From Rubrivivax sp. (lineage in GTDB: Bacteria > Pseudomonadota > Gammaproteobacteria > Burkholderiales > Burkholderiaceae_C), in the NCBI GenBank assembly GCA_027490215.1, contig JAIXYO010000036.1, positions 20,318-84,317 on the forward strand: 64,000 nt of DNA, written 5' to 3'. The notes beneath the pieces were generated by a model, which was not told where the DNA came from, made no database searches, and saw only the letters and a program-made list of their open reading frames with translations. Within the stretch, counting starts at the first letter, position 1, and each line of letters begins with the position of its first letter. Below, piece after piece: positions 30,550-45,000 of the stretch. Both the position numbers and the translations under genes were made by a program.

Positions 30550-30613
30550 GACTGCTCTCCGTCGCGTTGGTGGTGGTAATTCAATGGGTGCATATTGATC
30601 AGAAGCTGCGCAA

Positions 30614-32434
30614 TCAGAACGTACGCACGACAGGCGGGATCGATTCCGCCGTCAGCGGCTTCAGGTTCACCGGCTTGTAGTCGAGGCGATTTCCTTCGCT
30701 GTACCACAGGGTGTGCTTCAGCCACGCCTTGTCGTTGCGGCCATTCGGGAACTCTGTCGAATTGGCGTAGTCGTCGACCGTGTGGGCGCCACGGCTTTCG
30801 TGGCGCGCGGCGGCTGACACCATCGTCGCCAGCGCGGCCTCGATCAGGTTCTCGACTTCCAGCGCCTCGATGCGCGCGGTGTTGAACACCTTGGACTTGT
30901 CGGCCAGGTGGATGTTCTTGACGCGTTCAGCGAGCTTCTTGATCTCGACCACGCCCGCGTCCATCGACGCCTGCGTGCGGAACACACCGGCATGGCGCTG
31001 CATGGACGCGCGGATGTCGTTGGCAACGTTCTGGGCATACTCGCCGCCGGTGCTGGTCTCGTACTTGTTAAGGCGACCCAGCGTGTAGTCGGCAGCATCG
31101 CTCGGCAGCGCCTTGTGGGCCCGCGCTTTCAGCGCACTGTCGACGATGTGGTTGCCAGCCGCACGCCCAAACACCAGCAGATCGAGCAAGGAATTGGTGC
31201 CAAGGCGATTGGCCCCGTGCACACTGACGCAGGCACATTCGCCCACCGCGTACAAGCCCTTGATGATTTCGTTGGGCTGGCCATTCTTTGGCGCCACGAC
31301 CTGACCATGGATGTTCGTCGGAATGCCGCCCATCTGGTAATGGATGGTGGGCACCACCGGGATCGGCTCCCTGGTGATATCGACATTGGCGAAGTTGTGC
31401 CCGATCTCGTAGACCGAGGGCAGCCGCTTCATGATGGTCTCGGCGCCCAGGTGAGTCATGTCGAGCACCACGTAGTCCTTGTTGGGACCACAGCCTCGGC
31501 CTTCCTTGATCTCCTGGTCCATGCAGCGCGAAACGAAATCGCGCGGCGCCAGATCCTTCAGCGTCGGCGCATAGCGCTCCATGAAACGTTCACCATTGGC
31601 ATTGCGAAGGATCGCACCTTCGCCGCGGCAGCCTTCGGTCAGCAGTACACCAGCGCCGGCAACGCCGGTCGGGTGGAACTGCCAGAATTCCATGTCCTCC
31701 AGCGGAATGCCGGCTCGGGCGGCCATGCCCAGCCCGTCGCCGGTGTTGATGAAGGCATTGGTCGACGCCGCGAAGATGCGCCCCGCGCCGCCGGTGGCCA
31801 TCAGCGTGACCTTGGCTTCGAGGATGTGCACCTCGCCAGTTTCCATCTCCAGCGCGGTCACGCCGACCACATCGCCGTCGGCATCACGGATCAGGTCGAG
31901 CGCCATCCATTCGACGAAGAAATTGGTGCGCGCCTTGACGTTCTGCTGATACAGCGTGTGCAGCATCGCGTGGCCTGTGCGGTCGGCTGCGGCGCAGGCG
32001 CGCTGCACCGGCTTTTCCCCGTAGTTGGCAGTGTGACCGCCGAAGGGGCGCTGGTAGATCGTGCCGTCCGGGTTGCGGTCGAACGGCATGCCGAAGTGTT
32101 CGAGTTCGTAGACGACTTTTGGCGCCTCGCGGCACATGAACTCGATGGCGTCCTGGTCGCCCAGCCAGTCGCTGCCCTTGACGGTGTCGTAGAAGTGGTA
32201 GTGCCAGTTGTCCTCGGACATGTTGCCCAGGCTCGCACCGATACCGCCTTGCGCAGCCACGGTGTGCGAACGCGTCGGGAACACCTTCGACAACACCGCG
32301 ACATTCAGGCCGGCGCGCGCGAGTTGCAGCGACGCCCGCATGCCGGAGCCGCCGGCGCCGACGATCACCACATCAAACTTGCGCTTCGGAATCGACGAAC
32401 TCAGCGCACTCATTCCAGACGAACCAACTTGCAT
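30614..32434 (-). CDS. sdhA: succinate dehydrogenase flavoprotein subunit
   Basis: Oxidises succinate to fumarate (EC 1.3.5.1). The 606-residue protein has the FAD-binding [18 protein letters not shown], the covalent-FAD region [10 protein letters not shown] and the catalytic region [18 protein letters not shown]. The open frame continues upstream, but the ATG overlapping the sdhD stop (TGATG) has GGAGG five bases before it. A second possible ATG seven codons later exists. It is part of sdhCDAB. Confidence 0.97.
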   Translation of the reverse strand: MQVGSSGMSALSSSIPKRKFDVVIVGAGGSGMRASLQLARAGLNVAVLSKVFPTRSHTVAAQGGIGASLGNMSEDNWHYHFYDTVKGSDWLGDQDAIEFMCREAPKVVYELEHFGMPFDRNPDGTIYQRPFGGHTANYGEKPVQRACAAADRTGHAMLHTLYQQNVKARTNFFVEWMALDLIRDADGDVVGVTALEMETGEVHILEAKVTLMATGGAGRIFAASTNAFINTGDGLGMAARAGIPLEDMEFWQFHPTGVAGAGVLLTEGCRGEGAILRNANGERFMERYAPTLKDLAPRDFVSRCMDQEIKEGRGCGPNKDYVVLDMTHLGAETIMKRLPSVYEIGHNFANVDITREPIPVVPTIHYQMGGIPTNIHGQVVAPKNGQPNEIIKGLYAVGECACVSVHGANRLGTNSLLDLLVFGRAAGNHIVDSALKARAHKALPSDAADYTLGRLNKYETSTGGEYAQNVANDIRASMQRHAGVFRTQASMDAGVVEIKKLAERVKNIHLADKSKVFNTARIEALEVENLIEAALATMVSAAARHESRGAHTVDDYANSTEFPNGRNDKAWLKHTLWYSEGNRLDYKPVNLKPLTAESIPPVVRTF

Positions 32435-32796
32435 CACAGCCTCCACAGCACTTGGATTGCCCAGCCCGCACACCCCACCAACCAGGCGATGGTGAATACC
32501 TGCAAAGCGAGACGAATACCTACCGGCTTGACGTAGTCCATCCAGACGTCGCGCATGCCCACCCACACGTGGTACAGCAGCGACACGATGACGACGAAGG
32601 TCAGCACCTTCATCCACTGGGTCGCAAAGATGCCGGCCCATTTGTCGTAGCCCATTTCACCGGGCAACAGCACCTGCACGATGACCACGATGGTGAACAG
32701 CGCCATCAGGCAGGCGGTCACCCGCTGCGACAGCCAGTCGCGCAAGCCGTAGTGGGCACCGACGACGATGCGCTTCGATCCGAAATTCTGTGCCAT
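32434..32796 (-). CDS. sdhD: succinate dehydrogenase membrane anchor subunit
   Basis: A 120-residue protein with three membrane spans that helps bind haem b and quinone. LRDWLSQRVTACLMALF and SLLYHVWVGMRDVWMDYVK match SdhD; the His in LYHVWVG is the likely haem ligand. Its stop overlaps the sdhA start by one base and it begins 11 bases after sdhC. Confidence 0.93.
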   Translation of the reverse strand: MAQNFGSKRIVVGAHYGLRDWLSQRVTACLMALFTIVVIVQVLLPGEMGYDKWAGIFATQWMKVLTFVVIVSLLYHVWVGMRDVWMDYVKPVGIRLALQVFTIAWLVGCAGWAIQVLWRL

Positions 32797-32807
32797 GGGT
32801 CGGGTAG

Positions 32808-33230
32808 TCAGAAAAAGAGCTTGGCGCCCAGCAGCACCGTCAGCACGACGCTGAGGCTGAGGGTTGCCAGTGCGGAGCTGTGGCCGAATTCCTTGGTCAC
32901 AGCGTGTGTCATGTCCATCCAGAGATGGCGAAGGCCGGCGATGAAGTGGTGCAGGAAGGCCCAGATCAGCCCCAGCGCGATCAGCTTGAAAAGCACGCCG
33001 GGGAAGGGTCCCGCACCGTAGGCAAACACCGAGGTGAATGAGGCGTAGCTGATCTCGGATGTGACGCTGGCGTCGAACATCCAGATGATGAACGGCATCA
33101 GCAAGAACATGCCGACGCCGCTGACGCGGTGCAGGATCGACACGATGCCTGCCGGCGGCAGCCGGTATTTGACGATCTGGCTGACGTGGATGTTGCGGTG
33201 GGTAGGCCGCGGCTTCAGGGTGTCTGACAT
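32808..33230 (-). CDS. sdhC: succinate dehydrogenase cytochrome b556 subunit
   Basis: A 140-residue protein with three membrane spans. RPTHRNIHVSQIVKYRLP and SILHRVSGVGMFLLMP are typical, and HHFIAGLRHLWMD holds the haem-ligand His. The ATG giving MSDTLKPRPTH is directly behind GGAG, an unusually close spacing; an in-frame ATG 11 codons earlier (MPFRAHKRKLE) is an alternative. It is the first gene of sdhCDAB and is preceded by 123 bases containing a strong hairpin. Confidence 0.94.
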   Translation of the reverse strand: MSDTLKPRPTHRNIHVSQIVKYRLPPAGIVSILHRVSGVGMFLLMPFIIWMFDASVTSEISYASFTSVFAYGAGPFPGVLFKLIALGLIWAFLHHFIAGLRHLWMDMTHAVTKEFGHSSALATLSLSVVLTVLLGAKLFF

Positions 33231-33308
33231 CTCCAACTTTCTCTTGTGCGCTCGAAAGGGCATGGGGAGTTTATTGCAATGCAACAAGCGGGAATCCCGC
33301 GTGCCTGG

Positions 33309-33338
33309 CGAGCTGCCGTGCGGGAGCAGGGCAGCTCG
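33309..33338. repeat. 9-base inverted repeat between gntR and sdhC
   Basis: CGAGCTGCC and GGCAGCTCG are exact inverted copies around a 12-base loop, 79 bases upstream of sdhC and 16 bases past the gntR stop. There is no T-tract, so it may be a gntR end structure, an sdh leader element or a protein-binding site. Confidence 0.4.
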
Positions 33339-33353
33339 CTGGGTCAGCAAGCA

Positions 33354-34139
33354 TCAACTGAGTGCATTTCGATAGTGATAACCCGTGGTGTTGTACAGGC
33401 CGTGACGCAATTCGACTGGCTTGTCGTCGTAAGTGAAGGACAGACGCTCAACGCTGAGCAGCGGGTGCCCGATCTCAACGCCCAAGGCAGGCGCTGACAC
33501 CCCATCCGCCGCGACGGCACGGATTTTTTCATCAGCGCGGATCATGTGCACGCCGAACTCGCTCTCAAAGAGGCCGTACATCGGCCCTTTGTAGCCGCTG
33601 AGCCGTTCGGCGGTCAGCCCTTTGAACAATTGCCCTGGCAGCCAGATATCGTCGAACACAACGGGTGCCGCATTGAAGGTCAGCACGCGCCGAGCATTGA
33701 TCACCGCGTCGCCGGGCTTCAGCGCCAGCGAGCGCGCCACATCGGCCGGAGAGCGCAGCCGGCGACAGTCGATGAAGCGGCGTTGCACCCTCCCGGCATC
33801 CTCGCCGTCGGGCATCAGACGCAAAAAACGGTACTGGTTCTTCTGCTCGGCATGCGTGGCGACGAAGGTGCCCTTGCCCTGGCGACGCACCAGCAGGTTC
33901 TCGGCAGACAGTTCATCGATCGCCTTGCGCACCGTGCCCTGGCTCACCTTGAAGCGCGCTGCCAGCTCCATCTCACTGGGAATCGCTTCGCCCGGGCGCC
34001 ATTCCCCGATGCGCAGGCTGCGCGTCATCAGCGTCTTGATCTGCTGGTACAGCGGGCTGAAGGCAGGGGGCGCGCTGTCGTCCGCACGGGCCACGGCGGC
34101 CCGGGGTAGCTCGGTGGCAGGAACGGCGGAGCTAGGCAT
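33354..34139 (-). CDS. GntR family (HutC-type) transcriptional regulator
   Basis: A 261-residue regulator: an N-terminal winged helix (residues 25-100, SPLYQQIKTLMTRSL, ELAARFKVSQGTVRKAID, VRRQGKGTFVA) and a C-terminal UTRA-type ligand domain (about 115-255, ending LRHGLYNTTGYHYRNALS). It lies between sdhC and the divergent mdh, in a block with gltA and acnB, so it probably controls TCA-cycle genes; the ligand is unknown. A palindrome upstream may be its operator. The ATG giving MPSSAVPATEL is the first convincing start; the frame continues upstream without support. Confidence 0.9.
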   Translation of the reverse strand: MPSSAVPATELPRAAVARADDSAPPAFSPLYQQIKTLMTRSLRIGEWRPGEAIPSEMELAARFKVSQGTVRKAIDELSAENLLVRRQGKGTFVATHAEQKNQYRFLRLMPDGEDAGRVQRRFIDCRRLRSPADVARSLALKPGDAVINARRVLTFNAAPVVFDDIWLPGQLFKGLTAERLSGYKGPMYGLFESEFGVHMIRADEKIRAVAADGVSAPALGVEIGHPLLSVERLSFTYDDKPVELRHGLYNTTGYHYRNALS

Positions 34140-34202
34140 GGCGGGATTGCAGCACAGGAACTGCGGGATCGTCCAGCCAATACCGTTGATTTTCGTCAGA
34201 CA

Positions 34203-34214
34203 TCTTATGTAAGA
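34203..34214. promoter_or_regulatory. candidate GntR operator
   Basis: TCTTATGTAAGA is an inverted repeat (TCTTA-TG-TAAGA) in the gntR-mdh spacer, 10 bases upstream of the candidate mdh -35 and 64 bases before gntR. HutC-type regulators bind short AT-rich palindromes of this kind. The assignment is inferred from position. Confidence 0.45.
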
Positions 34215-34224
34215 CACAGGACTT

Positions 34225-34253
34225 TTGACCTGCCACGGGTTAAAACCTACACT
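34225..34253 (+). promoter_or_regulatory. candidate sigma-70 promoter of mdh
   Basis: TTGACC and TACACT are separated by exactly 17 bases, matching consensus at five and four of six positions. The -10 ends 108 bases before the mdh ATG. It is the best promoter match in this spacer. Confidence 0.55.
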
Positions 34254-34361
34254 TGGCCAGTCGCGTGAATACAATTTCTTCGCACCGCAACGCGCTGGCT
34301 GTTGCGCAGTCTCAGCGCCCCCTTGATCCCGTTTACGTCCCTCTACCTCCCGGAGATTCAC

Positions 34362-35348
34362 ATGAGCAAGTCCCCAGTTCGCGTTGCCGTCACCGGCGCT
34401 GCAGGCCAAATCGGCTACGCCCTGCTGTTTCGCATCGCCTCTGGAGAAATGCTCGGCAAGGACCAGCCGGTGATCCTTCAGTTGCTGGAGATTCCAGACG
34501 AGAAGGCCCAGAACGCGCTGAAGGGCGTGATCATGGAACTCGACGACTGCGCCTTCCCGCTGCTGGCCGGCATCGAGGCGCACAGCGACCCCGTGGCAGC
34601 GTTCAAGGACACCGACTACGCCTTGCTGGTCGGCGCTCGCCCACGCGGACCGGGCATGGAGCGCTCCGACCTGCTGGCGGCCAACGCACAGATCTTCACC
34701 GCACAGGGCAAGGCGCTGAATACCTCGGCCTCGCGCAACGTCAAGGTGCTGGTGGTCGGCAACCCGGCCAACACCAACGCCTACATCGCGATGAAGAGCG
34801 CGCCCGATCTGCCGGCCAAGAATTTCACCGCGATGCTGCGCCTGGACCACAACCGCGCCGCCTCGCAGATTGCCGCGAAGACGGGCAAGCCAGTGTCGAG
34901 CATCGAGAAACTGGCCGTCTGGGGCAACCACTCGCCAACGATGTACGCCGACTACCGCTTCGCCACCATCGGCGGCCAGTCGGTCAAGGCGATGATCAAC
35001 GACGACGTCTGGAACAAGGACACGTTCCTGCCCACCGTGGGCAAGCGCGGCGCAGCGATCATCGCTGCACGTGGCGTGTCATCGGCTGCCTCTGCGGCCA
35101 ATGCCGCCATCGACCACATGCGCGACTGGGCGCTGGGCACCAATGGCAAGTGGGTCACGATGGGTGTTGCTTCGAACGGCGAATATGGCATTCCGAAGGG
35201 CGTGATGTTCGGCTACCCGGTCACTACCGCGGGCGGTGAATACAAGATCGTCGAAGGCCTCGAGATCGACGCCTTCAGCCAGGAGCGCATCAACATCACG
35301 CTGAAGGAACTGACCGACGAGCAGGACGGCGTCAAGCATCTGCTTTGA
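34362..35348 (+). CDS. mdh: malate dehydrogenase
   Basis: Oxidises malate to oxaloacetate with NAD (EC 1.1.1.37). The 328-residue protein has the NAD-binding [14 protein letters not shown], the mobile loop [15 protein letters not shown] and the catalytic His in [11 protein letters not shown]. It belongs to the longer, lactate-dehydrogenase-like MDH2 form usual in Burkholderiales. The ATG follows GGAG; the open frame upstream lacks support. It is divergent from the GntR gene and followed by a strong terminator. Confidence 0.97.
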   Translation: MSKSPVRVAVTGAAGQIGYALLFRIASGEMLGKDQPVILQLLEIPDEKAQNALKGVIMELDDCAFPLLAGIEAHSDPVAAFKDTDYALLVGARPRGPGMERSDLLAANAQIFTAQGKALNTSASRNVKVLVVGNPANTNAYIAMKSAPDLPAKNFTAMLRLDHNRAASQIAAKTGKPVSSIEKLAVWGNHSPTMYADYRFATIGGQSVKAMINDDVWNKDTFLPTVGKRGAAIIAARGVSSAASAANAAIDHMRDWALGTNGKWVTMGVASNGEYGIPKGVMFGYPVTTAGGEYKIVEGLEIDAFSQERINITLKELTDEQDGVKHLL

Positions 35349-35383
35349 TCCCCGCTCCTGTTTGCAGCATGCGCGATGCGCAG

Positions 35384-35417
35384 AAAGCCGGCCACCGCTG
35401 CGGAGGCCGGCTTTTTT
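35384..35417 (+). terminator. terminator after mdh
   Basis: AAAGCCGGCC and GGCCGGCTTTTTT form a stem of at least ten bases with a run of six T, located 36 bases past the mdh stop. This is a textbook intrinsic terminator. Confidence 0.88.
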
Positions 35418-35465
35418 CATGCGGCGCACTCATCCACCGATCTTCCTGACCTCGCGGATTCATCC

Positions 35466-36005
35466 ATGGCCTCGTTTTCCTCACTGCTCGTCGGCCTGAA
35501 TCTGGCCGCCCTGATGGTTGCGCCGGCCGCTTTTGCGGCCGATACGGCTCAAACCACGCCTTCGCCCGCGCGCAAGCCGGCCAAGGTCGTCGCAAAGCCG
35601 AAAGCCGTCGCCGCCCCGGTGGAAGTCGTACCGGAGCCCGCCACACCAGAGCAGATCAGCGCGTCGGAGCGGGTCTACTACGGCGAGTACGAGTGCGACT
35701 TCCAGCAGGTCGTCCACATCTCGGCCAGTGAGCGACATCCCTCTTACGTCGACTTGCGATTCGCCAAGAACCGCTACCTGATGAAGCCTGTCGTGTCGTC
35801 CACCGGCGCCATCCGGCTTGAGGACGTCAGGGGCCAGACACTGATGATCCAGATCGCCAGCAAATCGATGCTGATGAACGTGAAGACCGGCACCCGCCTG
35901 GTCGACGCCTGCGTCAGCCACAGCCAGCGTGTCGCCCTGGAATCGACCAAGGCCGTGGCTGCCCCAGCGGCAGATGGCGGCCTGCTGACAGCGCCACGCC
36001 CCTGA
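35466..36005 (+). CDS. secreted protein of unknown function
   Basis: A 179-residue protein with a signal peptide (residues 1-24, cut likely after AAFA), a Pro/Ala/Lys-rich linker (28-60) and a compact domain (about 65-150) with ERVYYGEYECDFQQVVHIS and YVDLRFAKNRYLMKP. Two Cys (in YECDF and DACVS) could pair in the periplasm. I do not recognise the family. It lies between mdh and acnB, 90 bases before acnB. The frame extends upstream, but this ATG gives a clean signal peptide; no strong ribosome site precedes it. Confidence 0.7.
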   Translation: MASFSSLLVGLNLAALMVAPAAFAADTAQTTPSPARKPAKVVAKPKAVAAPVEVVPEPATPEQISASERVYYGEYECDFQQVVHISASERHPSYVDLRFAKNRYLMKPVVSSTGAIRLEDVRGQTLMIQIASKSMLMNVKTGTRLVDACVSHSQRVALESTKAVAAPAADGGLLTAPRP

Positions 36006-36095
36006 GTGACACGACCGTGGTGCGTTGCTGCCGGTCACCGACTGCCAAAAGCCACACCACTTGCATCCTCATCAACTTTCCGAAGGAGCCCCACC

Positions 36096-38699
36096 ATGCT
36101 TGAAGCCTATCGCCTCCACGTCGCCGAGCGCGCCGCCCTGGGTATCCCGCCGCTGCCACTGTCGGCGGCACAAACCAGCCAGCTGATCGAGCAGTTGAAG
36201 GCCCCGCCTGCCGGAGAAGAGAAGGTACTGATCGAACTGATCACGCACCGCGTACCGGCCGGCGTCGACGACGCCGCACGGGTCAAGGCCAGCTACCTGG
36301 CGGCCGTCGCGCATGGCACCGAAAAGTGCGCGCTGATCAGCCCCGAAACCGCGACCCAGCTGCTGGGCACGATGCTCGGTGGCTACAACATCAGCCCACT
36401 GATCGACCTGCTCGACAGCCCGACGGTCGGCGCCGTAGCGGCTGAAGGCCTGAAGAAGACGCTGCTGATGTTCGACCAGTTCCACGACGTGAAGGACAAG
36501 GCCGATCAGGGCAATGCCCACGCCAAAGCGGTGCTGCAAAGCTGGGCCGATGCGGAGTGGTTCACCTCGCGGCCCGAGGTGCCGAAATCGATCACCGTGG
36601 CGATCTTCAAGGTCACCGGCGAAACCAACACCGACGACCTGTCGCCTGCGCCCGACGCCTGGAGCCGCCCCGACATCCCTCTGCATGCGCTGGCGATGCT
36701 GAAGAACGCGCGCCCGGGCATCACGCCGGAAGAAGACGGCAAGCGCGGACCCGTGCAGTTCATCGAAGAGCTTCGAGCCAAAGGCAACCTCGTCGCCTAC
36801 GTGGGCGACGTGGTCGGCACCGGCTCCAGCCGCAAGTCGGCCACCAACTCGGTGCTGTGGTTCACCGGCGAAGACATTCCCTTCGTGCCGAACAAGCGTT
36901 TCGGGGGCGTGTGCCTCGGCGCCAAGATCGCGCCGATTTTCTACAACACGATGGAAGACGCCGGCGCGCTGCCGATCGAGCTTGACGTGAACCAGATGAA
37001 CATGGGCGACGTGGTCGAGTTGCGCCCCTACGAAGGCAAGGCGCTGAAAGACGGCCAAGTGATCGCCGAATTCAAGGTCAAGAGCGAGGTGCTGTTCGAC
37101 GAGGTGCGCGCTGGCGGCCGCATCCCGCTGATCATCGGCCGCGGCCTGACCGCCAAGGCGCGTGAAGCGCTGGGCCTGCCGGTCAGCACGCTGTTCCGCC
37201 TGCCGCAGAACCCGGCCGACACCAAGAAGGGTTTCAGCCTCGGTCAGAAGATGGTCGGCAAGGCCTGCGGTCTGCCGATCGTCAACGGTCAGCAGGTCGG
37301 CGTGCGCCCCGGCACCTATTGCGAGCCACGCATGACCTCGGTCGGCTCACAGGACACCACCGGTCCGATGACCCGCGACGAGCTGAAAGACCTGGCCTGC
37401 CTCGGCTTCAGCGCCGACCTGGTGATGCAGTCGTTCTGCCACACCGCGGCGTACCCGAAGCCGGTCGACGTGAAGATGCACCACGAACTGCCGGACTTCA
37501 TCAGCCACCGTGGTGGCATCGCCTTGCGCCCGGGCGATGGCGTGATCCACAGCTGGCTCAACCGCTTCCTGCTGCCCGACACCGTGGGCACGGGCGGCGA
37601 CAGCCACACCCGCTTCCCGATCGGAATCAGCTTCCCTGCCGGCTCCGGCCTGGTGGCTTTTGCCGCCGCCACCGGCGTGATGCCGCTGGACATGCCCGAG
37701 AGCGTGCTGGTCCGCTTCAAGGGCACGATGCAACCCGGCGTCACGCTGCGCGACCTGGTCAACGCCATCCCGCTGTACGCGATCAAGGCCGGTCTTTTGA
37801 CCGTCGAGAAGAAAGGCAAGAAGAACATCTTCAGCGGCCGCATCCTCGAGATCGAAGGCCTGCCTGATCTGAAGGTGGAGCAGGCCTTCGAGCTGAGCGA
37901 CGCCTCGGCCGAACGCAGCGCGGCGGGCTGCACCGTGCACCTGAACAAGGAGCCGATCATCGAGTACATCCACAGCAACATCACGCTGATGAAGTGGATG
38001 ATCTCCGAGGGCTATGCCGACCCCCGCACGCTGGCCCGCCGCATCGCCGCACAGGAAGCGTGGCTCGCCGACCCGCAACTGCTGAAGGGCGACGCCGACG
38101 CCGAGTACGCCGCGGTGATCGACATCGATCTGGCCGACATCCACGAGCCCATCGTCGCCTGCCCGAACGACCCGGACGACGTGAAGACGCTGTCCGATGT
38201 GGCCGGCGCGGTGATCGACGAGGTGTTCATCGGCAGCTGCATGACCAACATCGGCCACTTCCGCGCGGCCAGCAAGCTGCTGGAAAACAAGCGCGACATC
38301 CCCGTCAAGCTGTGGGTCGCGCCGCCCACGAAGATGGACGCGAAGAAGCTCAGCGACGAAGGCCACTACGGTGTGCTGGGCAGCGCTGGCGCACGCATGG
38401 AAATGCCGGGTTGCAGCCTGTGCATGGGCAACCAGGCGCAGGTCAAGGAAGGCGCGACGGTGTTCTCCACCAGCACCCGCAACTTCCCGAACCGCCTGGG
38501 CAAGAACAGCAACGTCTACCTCGGCTCCGCCGAGCTGGCGGCCATCTGCTCGAAGCTCGGCCGAATCCCGACCCGCGAGGAATACCTGAAAGACATGGGT
38601 GTGCTGACCGCCGCCAGCGACAAGGTCTACCAGTACCTGAACTTCGACAAGATCGAGGAGTTCACCGACGCAGCGGAGAAGGTGCCGGCATCGGCTTGA
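36096..38699 (+). CDS. acnB: aconitate hydratase B (also 2-methylisocitrate dehydratase)
   Basis: Isomerises citrate to isocitrate (EC 4.2.1.3). The 867-residue protein has the AcnB layout: an N-terminal HEAT-like domain, the swivel domain early ([17 protein letters not shown]), then the catalytic domains with [4Fe-4S] ligands in [13 protein letters not shown] and [11 protein letters not shown]. The ATG follows GAAGGAG. AcnB proteins can also bind mRNA when the cluster is lost. It has its own terminator and belongs to the TCA block with gltA, sdh and mdh. Confidence 0.97.
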   Translation: MLEAYRLHVAERAALGIPPLPLSAAQTSQLIEQLKAPPAGEEKVLIELITHRVPAGVDDAARVKASYLAAVAHGTEKCALISPETATQLLGTMLGGYNISPLIDLLDSPTVGAVAAEGLKKTLLMFDQFHDVKDKADQGNAHAKAVLQSWADAEWFTSRPEVPKSITVAIFKVTGETNTDDLSPAPDAWSRPDIPLHALAMLKNARPGITPEEDGKRGPVQFIEELRAKGNLVAYVGDVVGTGSSRKSATNSVLWFTGEDIPFVPNKRFGGVCLGAKIAPIFYNTMEDAGALPIELDVNQMNMGDVVELRPYEGKALKDGQVIAEFKVKSEVLFDEVRAGGRIPLIIGRGLTAKAREALGLPVSTLFRLPQNPADTKKGFSLGQKMVGKACGLPIVNGQQVGVRPGTYCEPRMTSVGSQDTTGPMTRDELKDLACLGFSADLVMQSFCHTAAYPKPVDVKMHHELPDFISHRGGIALRPGDGVIHSWLNRFLLPDTVGTGGDSHTRFPIGISFPAGSGLVAFAAATGVMPLDMPESVLVRFKGTMQPGVTLRDLVNAIPLYAIKAGLLTVEKKGKKNIFSGRILEIEGLPDLKVEQAFELSDASAERSAAGCTVHLNKEPIIEYIHSNITLMKWMISEGYADPRTLARRIAAQEAWLADPQLLKGDADAEYAAVIDIDLADIHEPIVACPNDPDDVKTLSDVAGAVIDEVFIGSCMTNIGHFRAASKLLENKRDIPVKLWVAPPTKMDAKKLSDEGHYGVLGSAGARMEMPGCSLCMGNQAQVKEGATVFSTSTRNFPNRLGKNSNVYLGSAELAAICSKLGRIPTREEYLKDMGVLTAASDKVYQYLNFDKIEEFTDAAEKVPASA

Positions 38700-38717
38700 T
38701 CAGTCGTTGGTAAACGA

Positions 38718-38742
38718 AAAGGCCCGCCTCAAGCGGGCCTTT
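38718..38742. terminator. bidirectional terminator between acnB and ligA
   Basis: AAAGGCCCGC and GCGGGCCTTT form a perfect ten-base stem around CTCAA between the convergent acnB and ligA stops. A-rich and T-rich flanks allow use in both directions. Confidence 0.85.
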
Positions 38743-38778
38743 ACCGTGGCGCTGCGCGCTGATGCGCGGCATTGCGAA

Positions 38779-42029
<3,251 letters not shown>

Positions 42030-42099
42030 CGGGGCACCCTTCGCACTGCGTGCTGTTCCGCCAAGCGGGAGCCAGAGGCCTTGGGGCGGCCCGGCGGTC

Positions 42100-45000
42100 T
42101 CATGCCGCCTCCGCCAGGCTGACCGCCTCGGCCATGTCCACCGCCACGATGCGCGACACGCCCTGCTCCTGCATCGTCACGCCAATCAGCTGCACCGCCA
42201 TCTCCATCGCGATCTTGTTGTGGCTGATGAACAGGAACTGCGTGCCCTTGGCCATCTCCTTGACCAGCTTGGCGTAGCGCTCGGTGTTGGCGTCATCGAG
42301 AGGCGCATCGACCTCGTCGAGCAGACAGAACGGCGCGGGGTTCAGCTGGAAGATCGCGAAGACCAGGGCGATGGCAGTCAGTGCCTTCTCACCGCCGGAC
42401 AGCAGGTGGATCGTGCTGTTCTTCTTGCCGGGCGGCTGCGCCATCACCTGCACGCCGGCGTCGAGGATCTCGTCGCCGGTCATCACCAGCTTGGCCTGAC
42501 CGCCACCGAACAGCGAAGGAAACATGCGGCCGAAATGCTCATTGACCTGGTTGAAGGTGGTGCCCAGCAGGTCGCGGGTTTCGAGGTCGATCTTGTGGAT
42601 CGCGCCTTCGAGCGTGCCGATCGCGTCCATCAGGTCGGCGTTCTGCGCATCGAGGAAGGTCTTGCGCTCGCGCGCGGTCGTCAACTCCTCGAGCGCCGCC
42701 AGGTTGACCGCACCCAGCGCGGTGATCTCGCGGTTGATGCGATCGATCTCGGTCTGCAGACCGTGCAGCCGCACGCCGTCGCGCTCGATGCCTTGCGCCA
42801 GCGCCTCGAACTCGACGTTGGCCGCGACCAGTTGCTCCAGGTACTGCGCGCCACCGAGCTGCGCCGCCTGCGCTTCGAGCTGCAATTTGGTGATGCGATC
42901 GCGCAGCGGCTGCAGGCTTTGCTCGTGCGCCATCCGCTGCTCGTCGGCGCGGCGCAGGCGCAGTGTCAGGTCATCGTAGGCGCTGCGCTGGGCGGCGAGC
43001 GCCGCTTCGCGGTCCAGCTTCAGTACAAGCGCATCCTGCAAGCCAGCCTGGGCCGACGCATCGGTCAAACGCACCAGTTCCTCGTTCAGTTGCGCTTCGG
43101 CCTGCGCGTTGGTGGCGACCTGCTGCACAGCGGTCTCGATGCCGCGCTGCAACTCGCCGCGCCGCGCAGCCAGCGAGCGCGAGGCGAACTGCGATTCCTG
43201 CGCCTGGCGTTCCAGCGTGCGCAGCTGCTCGCGGGCCGCTGCCAGCGTGCGCTCGGCCTGGATCACCGCATCGTCGAGTTCGGCATGGCGTTCCTGCGTG
43301 GTCGCGAGTTCGATGTCGAGCTCTTCGAAACGCGCTTCGCCGGTGGCGCGGCGCTCGGTCAGTTCTTCCTGTTGCGCGTCGATCTCGGCGAGTTCGTCGT
43401 CGAGCTGCGCCGACCGGGATTGCGTCTGCTCGGCCTGCTGCGTCAACCGCAACAACTCGACCTGCAACTGGTGCGCACGTCCTTGCGCCTCGGCCGACTC
43501 GCGGCGTGCCGTGGACAGGTGCTCCGACGCCTGGCTGCAGGCCGCCTCGGCGCGGATCAGCGCGCTGCGCGCTTCCTCGGAGATCAACGATTGCGCGCGC
43601 AGCTGGCGAACGAGGTTTTCGATCTCCTGCGCGCGGGCCAGCAGACCAGCCTGTTCGGAGTCGGGGGCATAGAACGACACCGCGTGCGCACTGACGGCAT
43701 GGCCTTCGCGCGTCATCAGAACCTCGCCATGCTGCAAGCGCGAACGCGCCGCCAGCGCATCGTCGAGGCTGGCCGCGGTGTAGACGCCCTCAAGCCAGTC
43801 AGTCAGCAGCGCTTTCAAGCCTGCATCGCCAAGGCGCAGCAGATCGCTGAGCCGCGACAGTGTGGCGTTTGAATTTGTCTGCGGCGTGCCCGCAGCTGGC
43901 GGTGTGTAGAACACCAGCTTGGCCGGCGGCGCATCAGCGGCGAAAGCGCGCACCGTCTCGACGCGGCCGACTTCAAGCGCATTGATGCGTTCGCGCAGGG
44001 CCGCTTCCAGCGCGGTTTCCCAGCCGGGTTCGATGTGGATGCGCGTCCACAGACCGGCCAGGCCGTCGAGTCCGTGCTTGGCCAGCCAGGGCCGCAGCTT
44101 GCCTTCGGTCTGCACCTTTTCCTGCAAGGCGCGCAAGGCATCGAGGCGGGCGCTGAAGTCGGTTTGCCGGCCTGCTTCGGTGTTGAGCTCGGCTTGGCGC
44201 GTTCGCCGTGCGTCGTCGAGCACCGGCACCTGGTCGCTCAGCTCGGCCAGTCGCACTTCGGCAATTTCGCGGGCTGATTCGGCAGTGGCGAACTGCTGCT
44301 TCAGGTGGGCGATGCGTTCGGCATCCGGTGCGGCGAGCTGGCGCCTCTCACCGGCCAGCCGCTCACGGCGCGCCGCGAGCTGGCGGCTCTGATCCTCGAT
44401 GTTGCGGCTCTCGCTGGCGAGCACCTGGATCTGCTGCTGAACGCCTGCCACCATTGTGCGCTGCGCACTGGCTGCCGATTGCGCGGTGCGCACCGCGTCT
44501 TCCAGGCCGGGCAGCCGGTCAGCCTGCTCTTCGGCTTGCGCGGCCAGGACCTCGCTGTGCTCGTCAGCGCTGGCGACCTGTTCAGCCAGTTGTTCGAGTT
44601 CGGCCTCGGCCTGGGCACGGCGATCGGCCCATTGCGCGGTTTGCAATACCAGTTCGGCCAGACGCTGCTCGGCACGCTGTCGACCGTCGACCACATAGCG
44701 GATGCGCTCTTCGAGCCGGCTGACTTCGAGTGCAGCTTCAGCCAGACGACCTTGCGACGCATGCAGCTCGTCACTGGCAGCGTAGTGCGCCTGCCTGATG
44801 GTTTCAAGCTCGGCTTCGCCCTGTCGCAACTCGGCGGTCTTGGATTCCAGCGCCACGATCGCCGCGGCAACGTCCTTCTCGACGCGCTGCTGCTCGCCGG
44901 CAGCATCCCGATGGCGCAGGAACCACAGCTGGTGCAGCTTCAGCGTGCCATCGTCCTGCAGGCTGCGGTATCGGCTCGCCACCTCGGCCTGCTTTTCGAG

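Noticed and set aside
30614..32641. sdhA extended upstream across sdhD
   Set aside because: The extra 69 residues read sdhD in the wrong frame, and the ATG at 32434 has an excellent GGAGG site.
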